Assembly: GCA_019414445.1 (NCBI GenBank)
Contig: DXMA01000016.1
Span: 1-64,000, forward strand
Reading direction: 5' to 3'
DNA: 64,000 bases
From: Collinsella sp.
Lineage (GTDB): Bacteria > Actinomycetota > Coriobacteriia > Coriobacteriales > Coriobacteriaceae
The first letter of the stretch is position 1, and each line of letters opens with the position of its first letter. Shown here piece by piece: positions 57,794-64,000 of this stretch. Under the pieces are notes generated by a model. That model made no database searches, was not told the DNA's origin, and saw only the letters and a list, made by a program, of their open reading frames with translations. A program made the position numbers and the translations under genes.

Positions 57794-59011
57794 CTACAAA
57801 ATGAGCATCGCGTCGCCAAAGCTGAAGAAGCGGTAGCGCTCTTCGATAGCAGCGGCGTAGGCATCCATGATCTGGTCGCGGGTGGCAAGCGCGCTTACGA
57901 GCATCATGAGCGTGGAGCGCGGCACGTGGAAGTTCGTGATCAGCGCGTCGACCACGTGATAGGTCGAGCCGGGCATGAGGTAGAGCTGCGTCGTAGCGTT
58001 CTCGCGCGCCACGATGTCGCCGCGGCCGAGCGTATCGGCCCCATCCTCGCGGCCCTCAAAATAGCGCGCCGTCACGGCCGGATCGGACACCGGTGCCTCA
58101 GCGTCAAAGGCGCTCTCGAGCGAGCGTACTGCGGTGGTGCCGACGGCGATCACGCGGTGCCCCTCGGCCTTCGCCTTATGCACGGCGTCGACAACCTCCT
58201 GTGACACGTGGTAGCGCTCGGTGTGCATGACGTGCTGCGTGGGGTCGTCCTCCTCCACCAGACGGAAGGTATCAATACCCACCTCGAGCTCGACGGCGGC
58301 AAACTTCGCGCCCTTGGCCTCGATAGCGGCCATGAGCTCGGGGGTAAAGTGCAGACCCGCCGTAGGAGCGGCAGCCGAGTGCTCCTCCTTCATGGCGTAG
58401 ACGGTCTGGTACTTCTCGGGATCGCCCTCGTAATCGGTAATGTAGGGCGGCAGCGGCACGTGACCGGCAGCATGAATGGCCTCGTCGAGCGTGCGCGGCT
58501 CGCCGGCGGCATTGCAGCCGGCCGGCTCAAAGCGCACCAGACGGCCTCCGCGGCTATCGGTGACAAAGTCGATGACCTCGGCCGTCAGCACCACGGGAGC
58601 CCCCTCGGGCGCATGGGCGCCACCGGCGCGATACTCAATCTGAGCACCGGGCTTCAGGCGCTTGCCCGGCTTGACCAGGCACTCCCAAACGTGGCCCAGC
58701 GGGTCAACATCCTCACGGCGCTTGAGCAGCAGCGTCTCGACCACGCCACCCGAGCCGGCTTTGCGACCGATCAGGCGGGCCGGCATCACACGCGTCTTGT
58801 TGATGACGAGCACATCGCCCGGCTCGATATAGTCGATGATGTCGCGGAAGATGCGGTGCTCAACGGTACCGCCGTGCTCCAGCGGCTTCCCCGCCTGGGA
58901 GCCTTTGCGATCCACCACCAGCAGGCGGCAGGAGTCGCGCGGCTCGGCAGGAGCCTGGGCAATCAGTTCCTCAGGAAGGTTGTAGTCAAAATCATCGGTA
59001 CGCATAGACAC
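57794..59011 (-). CDS. queA: S-adenosylmethionine:tRNA ribosyltransferase-isomerase
   Basis: Transfers the ribosyl part of SAM to preQ1 in tRNA, giving epoxyqueuosine. The 405 residues begin with DDFDYNLPEELIAQAP and contain SCRLLVVDR, PARLIGRK, TAGLHFTPEL near 220 and HVPRSTLMMLVSAL near 365. It is about 50 residues longer than E. coli QueA because of insertions in the central domain. AAGGAG suits the GTG at 59011; the ATG two codons later (59005) is equally possible. queH ends 64 nt upstream on the same strand, so queH-queA are probably one operon. Confidence 0.95.
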   Translation of the reverse strand: MSMRTDDFDYNLPEELIAQAPAEPRDSCRLLVVDRKGSQAGKPLEHGGTVEHRIFRDIIDYIEPGDVLVINKTRVMPARLIGRKAGSGGVVETLLLKRREDVDPLGHVWECLVKPGKRLKPGAQIEYRAGGAHAPEGAPVVLTAEVIDFVTDSRGGRLVRFEPAGCNAAGEPRTLDEAIHAAGHVPLPPYITDYEGDPEKYQTVYAMKEEHSAAAPTAGLHFTPELMAAIEAKGAKFAAVELEVGIDTFRLVEEDDPTQHVMHTERYHVSQEVVDAVHKAKAEGHRVIAVGTTAVRSLESAFDAEAPVSDPAVTARYFEGREDGADTLGRGDIVARENATTQLYLMPGSTYHVVDALITNFHVPRSTLMMLVSALATRDQIMDAYAAAIEERYRFFSFGDAMLIL

Positions 59012-59075
59012 GTCGGATACTCCTTATATAGCTAAAGTCCGCTCTACATCCTAGCAGGCTGACGTCCCAAATGAA

Positions 59076-59651
59076 CTACTTTTTGGCGGCTTTGCGCTCG
59101 TCGCGGATGCGGGCGCGATCCATGGCCGCCTCGACCGCCGAGAAACGGCAGCCGCAATAGTTCTGCCGATACATGCCCAGCTCGCGCGAGCGGCGCGTAG
59201 CCTCGGGGTAGTACGGGCGAAAATCGCGAATCACCGGGGTGAGCCCACGTGCCGCCGCCAGGCGCTCGAGTACGTCATTGCAGGTGTCGAACAGCTGGTA
59301 CGGCGAGACGGCGAGCGTCGTACCCACATATTCAAACCCGCGCTCCTGGGCAACGCGGCATGCCTCGGCCAAGCGCAAGGCATAGCACACGCGACAGCGA
59401 CGGGGACGATCGGCACCCAACGGGGCCACGCCGGTCTCCCAGCGTTCGCGGTCCTCCCCGGCCTCGATGAGCTCGATGTCGCCGTCGGCACACCACCGGC
59501 GCAGCTCGTCCAAACGACGCTGCCATTCATCGCGCGGCTGAATATTGGGATTGGTCCAGCAAATCGTGGGCTCAAACCCCTCCTCGCGCAGCAGGCGAAC
59601 CGGCTCAAGCGAGCATGGCGCGCAACAAGCATGCAGCAACAACGGCTTCAT
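59076..59651 (-). CDS. queH: Epoxyqueuosine reductase QueH
   Basis: Reduces epoxyqueuosine to queuosine in tRNA, the last step; a non-homologous alternative to QueG. The 191 residues of this DUF208 protein carry HACCAPC (C9, C10, C13), CRVC (C86, C89) and YCGC (C166, C168), the cysteines expected to hold its iron-sulfur and metal centre. I prefer the ATG at 59651, since GGAGGAG lies six nt upstream; the ATG two codons earlier abuts the ribosome site. It is followed directly by queA. Confidence 0.93.
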   Translation of the reverse strand: MKPLLLHACCAPCSLEPVRLLREEGFEPTICWTNPNIQPRDEWQRRLDELRRWCADGDIELIEAGEDRERWETGVAPLGADRPRRCRVCYALRLAEACRVAQERGFEYVGTTLAVSPYQLFDTCNDVLERLAAARGLTPVIRDFRPYYPEATRRSRELGMYRQNYCGCRFSAVEAAMDRARIRDERKAAKK

Positions 59652-59671
59652 CGACATCTCCTCCCCCGCAA

Positions 59672-59704
59672 TGATTTTTTAATCCCCGTCCCAGAAAAAT
59701 CATC
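59672..59704. repeat. Family D single arm
   Basis: Nearly the same 33-nt unit as one arm of the palindrome at 10126-10156: T-run, AATCCCCGTCCCAG, AAAAATCAT. The ends pair with each other as a small hairpin. It lies between the DUF3267 stop codon and queH. Confidence 0.85.
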
Positions 59705-59713
59705 CCAAAAAGA

Positions 59714-60283
59714 CTACTTTGCGAAAAAGCGCACGCCAAAGGACGTATCCTCGCAGGCGACGATACGGCGGTCGCGCAGAATGGTCCGCACGTAATACCA
59801 ATCACCCACACAGCCCGACAAGTGCAGACCAGCCGCCAGGTAGCACAGCAGCGGATAGTCCGAGAACGCAAACCCCAGGGCAAATGCTGTCGTCACAACA
59901 ACCGTCGGCGCCAGGCAAACCGCCATGTACCGCCGGCGCGAATACACAACGCCCTCGGCGCAGGCATAGATCATCGCCGTCTCGCGATTCGCCCCAAAGG
60001 TCACCTGCGCGCCCGCAGGCGCCAGCAGCTTAAAAAACACCGCATGCACCAGCTCGTGCACGGCAAACGATGCCATTGAGACCGCAGCCAAGCCGACTAT
60101 CCAGCCCACGACAGCCATCCAGCCGCCCGCCTCAGCCGCGTCCAAGTCCGCAGGCCCGCCCAACAGCATAAACACCGGCACCAGGCACACGGCAAACACC
60201 GCGATCACGGCCATCCCCCACACGAAGCAAGCGTGTAGAAAATCCTCGTCCTCAAACGCATGTATGTTGGAAATCTCATTCAT
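59714..60283 (-). CDS. DUF3267-type membrane metalloprotease-like protein
   Basis: The 189 residues have four to five hydrophobic segments and the zinc-peptidase motif HELVH at 76-80 (HExxH), at the end of a membrane segment as in DUF3267 and site-2-protease-like proteins. HLSGCVGDW near 155 may hold the third metal ligand (Asp). Substrate and function are unknown. The ATG at 60283 has no strong ribosome site. It is divergent from the MetRS-like gene. Confidence 0.78.
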   Translation of the reverse strand: MNEISNIHAFEDEDFLHACFVWGMAVIAVFAVCLVPVFMLLGGPADLDAAEAGGWMAVVGWIVGLAAVSMASFAVHELVHAVFFKLLAPAGAQVTFGANRETAMIYACAEGVVYSRRRYMAVCLAPTVVVTTAFALGFAFSDYPLLCYLAAGLHLSGCVGDWYYVRTILRDRRIVACEDTSFGVRFFAK

Positions 60284-60416
60284 AGCATCTTAGGATAGCG
60301 CCCCTGCCACGCACCCGCCCGCATGTGCGATAATGTCGAACGATATGCACGAATTGACCACCGCGCCGCCGAACCCCGTGCCCGGCCGCGCTCTTACCTA
60401 TATGCGAAGGAGTCCC

Positions 60417-62567
60417 ATGGCATCCAAATACTCCATGAACGACCGTCCCAGCTGGCCGCGCCGCGCCATCGTTACCGCCGGCGAGCCCTACGGCAACAAG
60501 GGTCTGCACTTTGGCCACGTCGGCGGCGTCTTTGTCCCGGCCGACTTCTTCGCCCGCTTCCTGCGCGACCGCCTGGGCCGCGAAAACGTCATCTTCACCT
60601 CGGGCACCGACTGCTACGGTTCGCCCATCATGGAGAGCTACCGCAAGCTCAAGGAGAACGAGGGCTACGACAAGTCCATCGGCGAGTATGTCGAGTCCAA
60701 TCACTCCCGCCAGGCCGCGACCCTCAACAACTACAACATCAGCTGCGACATCTACGGCGGCTCGGGCCTTGAGCCGGCGGCCCAGATCCACAACGAGGTG
60801 ACTGCCGAGATTATCGAGCGCCTGCACGAGCAGGGCACCATCTCCAAGCGCTCCACGCTGCAGTTCTACGATGCCAAGGCCGGCACGTTCCTCAACGGCC
60901 GCCAGGTCATCGGCCGCTGCCCCATCCAGGGCTGCAAGTCCGAGAAGGCTTATGCCGACGAGTGCGATCTGGGCCACCAGTTTGAGCCCGAGGAGCTCAT
61001 CGCGCCCAAGAGCCAGCTCACCGGCGAGGTGCCCGAGCTGCGCCCGGTCGACAATCTCTACTTTGACCTGCCGGCCTACCTCGACTTTATGAAGACCTAC
61101 ACCGCCAAGCTCGCCCAGAACCCGCAGGTTCGCTCCGTGGTCTCCAAGACCATGGAGGAATGGCTGCTGCCGGCTCAGCTCTACATCCAGAACAAGTTCC
61201 GCGAGGCCTTCGATGCCGTCGAGGACCAGCTCCCCGAGCACACCGTGCTGGAGCCCGAGGGCAACAAGAGCAGCTTTACCGTCACCTTCCCCAGCTGGAA
61301 GGAGCGCGACGACGCCCACGCGGTGCTCGCCAACGGTGGCGTGCGCTTCCGCAGCGGCAAGGCACTCGTGCCCTTCCGCATCACCGGCAACATCGACTGG
61401 GGCGTTCCGGTGCCCGAGGTCGATGGCGTCTCCGACGTCACCTGCTGGTGCTGGCCCGAGAGCCTGTGGGCGCCCATCAGCTATACGCGTACCGTGCTCG
61501 CGCGCGATGCCAAGGCCGCCGGCGTGACCGAGGGCGTCGCCGCCCAGGATGCCGCCCTCATGGGCGAGCCCGCCGCCGACTCCACACAGGTGCCCGCACC
61601 CACCTACCAGCACAGCTCGCTCGACTGGCGCGACTGGTGGTGCTCTGACGACGCTCAGATTTACCAGTTCATCGGTCAGGACAACATCTATTTCTACTGC
61701 ATCGCGCAGACCGCCATGTGGGAGGCCCTGGGCTGGGACCTCACGCAGAGCACCGTCAGCGCCTGCTACCACCTGCTCTACATGGGCAAAAAGGCCAGCT
61801 CGTCCTCGCAGACGCCTCCCCCGCCGGCAGACGACCTGCTCAACCACTACACCTGCGAGCAGATGCGCGCGCACTGGCTGTCGCTCGGCCTATCCGAAAA
61901 GCCGGTGAGCTTTAGCCCCAAGGCATACGACACGCGTGTGACCGGCAAGGACAAGGACGGCAACGAGGTACGCGCCTGCGACGACAAGCGCGTTATCGAC
62001 CCGGCCCTTAAGGAGAGCGCGCTGCTGACCGGCGTGTTCAACCGTCTGGCCCGCAGCTGCTTCTACGGCGTCGCCGTCAAGGAAGGCGACGAGAGCCCCT
62101 ACCGCAACGGCTGCATCCCCGCCGGTGCCGCTTCTGACACCGTGGTCGAAGCCGCCGAGCAGGCAGCTCTCGCCTTTGAGCAGGCTATGTACAAGTTCGA
62201 GACGCACCGCGCGCTTGCCGTGTGCGACGACTACCTGCGCGCCGCCAACAAGCGCTGGAGCGACGCTTCCAAGGCCGCCAACAAGCTCGAGGGTAACGAG
62301 GCAAACGCCGCAATGACGCAGGCGCTCGTCGACGCCTTTACCGAGCTGCGCGTGGCGACCGTGCTCATGCACGGCATCGTCCCTGCCGGCTGCGAGCTCA
62401 TCTGCGAGTACTTCGACATCGACCCGGTCGCCTTCTTTAGCTGGGATAACATCTTCGCCTCCACGGATGAGTTTGTGGAGAGCTTGGGCGAGAAGCCCGG
62501 CGAGCACCGCGTGAAGCCGCTGCCCCCGCGCTTCGACTTCTTTAGCAAGCACGAGAGCCAGTACTAA
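60417..62567 (+). CDS. Methionyl-tRNA synthetase-like class I tRNA ligase
   Basis: The 716 residues show the MetRS plan: GEPYGNKGLHFGHVGG with HFGH at 31-34, a zinc finger CPIQGC then ADEC (C168, C173, C183), the WGVPVPE and WCWPES strands, and an alpha-helical anticodon domain. The signature KMSKS loop, however, reads KKASSSS at 458-464 followed by a Pro-rich stretch. It may be the cell's MetRS with an altered loop, or a paralogue with another role. I have a recollection of similar KKASSSS proteins in other gut bacteria but cannot verify it. GAAGGAG precedes the ATG at 60417. Confidence 0.82.
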   Translation: MASKYSMNDRPSWPRRAIVTAGEPYGNKGLHFGHVGGVFVPADFFARFLRDRLGRENVIFTSGTDCYGSPIMESYRKLKENEGYDKSIGEYVESNHSRQAATLNNYNISCDIYGGSGLEPAAQIHNEVTAEIIERLHEQGTISKRSTLQFYDAKAGTFLNGRQVIGRCPIQGCKSEKAYADECDLGHQFEPEELIAPKSQLTGEVPELRPVDNLYFDLPAYLDFMKTYTAKLAQNPQVRSVVSKTMEEWLLPAQLYIQNKFREAFDAVEDQLPEHTVLEPEGNKSSFTVTFPSWKERDDAHAVLANGGVRFRSGKALVPFRITGNIDWGVPVPEVDGVSDVTCWCWPESLWAPISYTRTVLARDAKAAGVTEGVAAQDAALMGEPAADSTQVPAPTYQHSSLDWRDWWCSDDAQIYQFIGQDNIYFYCIAQTAMWEALGWDLTQSTVSACYHLLYMGKKASSSSQTPPPPADDLLNHYTCEQMRAHWLSLGLSEKPVSFSPKAYDTRVTGKDKDGNEVRACDDKRVIDPALKESALLTGVFNRLARSCFYGVAVKEGDESPYRNGCIPAGAASDTVVEAAEQAALAFEQAMYKFETHRALAVCDDYLRAANKRWSDASKAANKLEGNEANAAMTQALVDAFTELRVATVLMHGIVPAGCELICEYFDIDPVAFFSWDNIFASTDEFVESLGEKPGEHRVKPLPPRFDFFSKHESQY

Positions 62568-62626
62568 AGCACGCCAGCAGCGGCGTGTCCGGAAAGTAGT
62601 CAATTTGGGATGGGAAGGAAAGACGG

Positions 62627-63730
62627 ATGTCCAAGCCGCGTCGTCGTAAGCAGAAAAAGCAGGTCAAGGCCGAGCTCAAGCTCAGGCAGTTTGCCGCCAC
62701 CGAGCTTTCCGACCAGCTTGCCGCCCAACCCTCCGCCGCCGACCTGCCGCGCTTTATGGTCGACACGGTCGCCGGCGCCTATGCGCCCGCCGATGCTCAG
62801 CTCATGATCGAGAGCTTCGGCGCCGCTGCCACGCGCCCGGTCACGCTGCGCGCCAACACGCTCAAGGCGACCGCCGAGGACATCGCCACCGCGCTCGACG
62901 CAGCCAGCATCGCCCACCGCCCCGTCGCATGGTACCCGGACGCCTTCATCCTACCCGAGGCCCAGGTATCCGATCTCTGGGATCTCGACATCTACCGCGA
63001 CGGCAAGATCTACCTGCAGAGCCTGTCGTCCATGATGCCGCCGCTGGTCCTGGGCGCACAGGCAGGCGAGGACATCCTGGACATGTGCGCAGCCCCTGGC
63101 GGCAAGACGACGCAGATCGCCGCCCTCACGCAGGGGCAGGCGCACCTTACCGCCTGCGAGATGAGCATTCCCCGCGCCGAGAAGCTCGAAGCCAACCTCC
63201 ACCGCCAAGGCGCAAAAAACGTGCCCGTCATGCGCATCGACGCACGCGAGCTCGACGAGTTCTTCCGCTTTGACCGCATCCTGCTCGACGCCCCCTGCAC
63301 CGGCACGGGCACCGTCATCAGCGGCAACGAGAAAAGCCTGCGCGGCCTGACCGAGCAGCTGCTGAGCAAGTGTGCCCGCTCGCAGCGAGCACTTCTGGAC
63401 CGCGCCATGGGAGCCCTTAAACCGGGCGGCACGCTCGTCTATTCGACTTGTTCGATCTTGCCGCAGGAAAACGAGGACGCCCTGCAAGAGGCCCTCGACA
63501 AGCACATGGATTGCGAGCTTATCCCCCTCGACGGCACGCCGAGCGAAAGTGAAACGCGCCGTGCTCAGGAAGTTGGCGAAGAGCCACGCATCGAGTGCAA
63601 CGCCCTCACCGAGGCCATCGCCGCCAGCCACGTCTCGTCCGTCGCCAACGGTATGCCCGGCACGCTGACCATTCCGCCTAGCCGCGACTTTGAGGGCTTC
63701 TACATTGCCCTGATCCGAAAACGCAGCTAG
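62627..63730 (+). CDS. RsmB/RsmF-type RNA cytosine-C5 methyltransferase
   Basis: SAM-dependent methyltransferase of 367 residues, probably acting on 16S rRNA. The N-terminal 25 residues are Lys/Arg-rich. The SAM-binding motif is DMCAAPGGKT near 147-156. The two catalytic cysteines lie in DAPCTGTG (C224) and YSTCS (near 274). It lacks the RNA-binding NusB domain of RsmB and the PUA-like tail of RsmF. A GGAAGG lies before the ATG. It follows the MetRS-like gene by 59 nt on the same strand, so they may share a transcript. Confidence 0.9.
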   Translation: MSKPRRRKQKKQVKAELKLRQFAATELSDQLAAQPSAADLPRFMVDTVAGAYAPADAQLMIESFGAAATRPVTLRANTLKATAEDIATALDAASIAHRPVAWYPDAFILPEAQVSDLWDLDIYRDGKIYLQSLSSMMPPLVLGAQAGEDILDMCAAPGGKTTQIAALTQGQAHLTACEMSIPRAEKLEANLHRQGAKNVPVMRIDARELDEFFRFDRILLDAPCTGTGTVISGNEKSLRGLTEQLLSKCARSQRALLDRAMGALKPGGTLVYSTCSILPQENEDALQEALDKHMDCELIPLDGTPSESETRRAQEVGEEPRIECNALTEAIAASHVSSVANGMPGTLTIPPSRDFEGFYIALIRKRS

Positions 63731-63754
63731 CGCACGGATCCAAAACTCAACAAG

Positions 63755-63925
63755 CTATCTCTGTGCGCGTTTGCCCTGCTGGTCGCGATGCTGTTTAAGC
63801 ATCGCGCGCTCCTTGCGTTCGACCCTTTTGCCCTTAATGGCCGTGACCACAAAGTAGATGACCGCGGCGGCAACGATTGCGCCCACACACAGGCCAATCG
63901 AGCCCAACATTGCTGTCAATTCCAT
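63755..63925 (-). CDS. Small single-span membrane protein
   Basis: A 56-residue frame with an N-terminal membrane helix (about 7-29, rich in Ala, Val, Ile, Gly) and a strongly basic C-terminal tail (KGKRVERKERAMLKQHRDQQ). AGAGGTG lies 10 nt before the ATG. The codon use is like neighbouring genes. By the positive-inside rule the tail is cytoplasmic. No family recognised; convergent with the methyltransferase gene. Confidence 0.65.
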   Translation of the reverse strand: MELTAMLGSIGLCVGAIVAAAVIYFVVTAIKGKRVERKERAMLKQHRDQQGKRAQR

Positions 63926-64000
63926 ACCGCGTCACCTCTCTTTTAAACGGGACTTTCAAGATAGCACCTCGATCCCCGCCACCACAGCTCCTTCACGTTC

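Overview
The window reads as chromosomal DNA of a high-GC actinobacterium of class Coriobacteriia, most likely Collinsella or a close relative. This is inferred from base composition, dense codon-biased genes on both strands, a CarD-type regulator, DUF559/AbiEi-like orphan genes and remembered resemblance of proteins; no database search was possible. I see no rRNA, prophage, transposase or CRISPR array. One tRNA (tRNA-Ala, anticodon CGC) and a probable 6S RNA are present.

Layout. 0-9.3 kb: argS, a CarD-like regulator, an HD hydrolase, proA and proB (proline synthesis) with a prolyl-aminopeptidase-like hydrolase between them on the other strand, and nicotinate phosphoribosyltransferase. 9.4-19 kb: a tail-anchored coiled-coil protein, tRNA-Ala, a PflX-like radical SAM protein, the 6S RNA candidate, a WecA/TagO-type glycan transferase, trpS, a small MGMT-like protein, a MarR-DegV pair, a B3/4 protein and PEP carboxykinase. 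19-30 kb: a polysaccharide flippase-like protein, a metallophosphatase, a K+/H+ antiporter, serC-serA (serine synthesis), a DUF559/AbiEi-like protein, an M20 deacylase and a short DUF1015 relative. 30-41 kb: two histidine phosphatases, a nitroreductase behind an iron-box-like site, HdeD and YaiI proteins, a His-rich metal exporter, a DEDDh exonuclease, a second DUF559/AbiEi-like protein, an ArsR/metallochaperone/P-type ATPase metal-efflux cluster and a DtxR regulator. 41-52 kb: ABC-F plus HAD, the pstSCAB phosphate transporter, a PepV-like dipeptidase, another HAD, a second DegV and a DinJ-YafQ toxin-antitoxin pair. 52-64 kb: LOG protein, tgt, an SDR, a large coiled-coil protein, queA and queH (tgt, queA and queH cover late queuosine steps), a membrane protease-like DUF3267 protein, a MetRS-like protein with an altered KMSKS loop, an RsmB/F-type methyltransferase and a 56-residue membrane protein.

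The most unusual content is intergenic. Short palindromes of several unrelated families recur at gene ends, and four families share a GTCCC core. Three copies of a roughly 100-nt element have three nested helices. The divergent copy carries compensatory base changes in all three helices, so the fold rather than the sequence is conserved. Each copy lies 37-59 nt after a GTCCCC-bearing repeat. I regard this composite repeat as the best candidate for something undescribed.

Regulation that can be read directly: a 22-bp inverted-repeat ArsR operator and a third matching site before the P-type ATPase; an iron-box-like 19-mer before the nitroreductase; a phosphate-box-like direct repeat before pstS; a perfect palindrome before dinJ-yafQ; and an intrinsic terminator abutting the ribosome binding site of the LOG gene.
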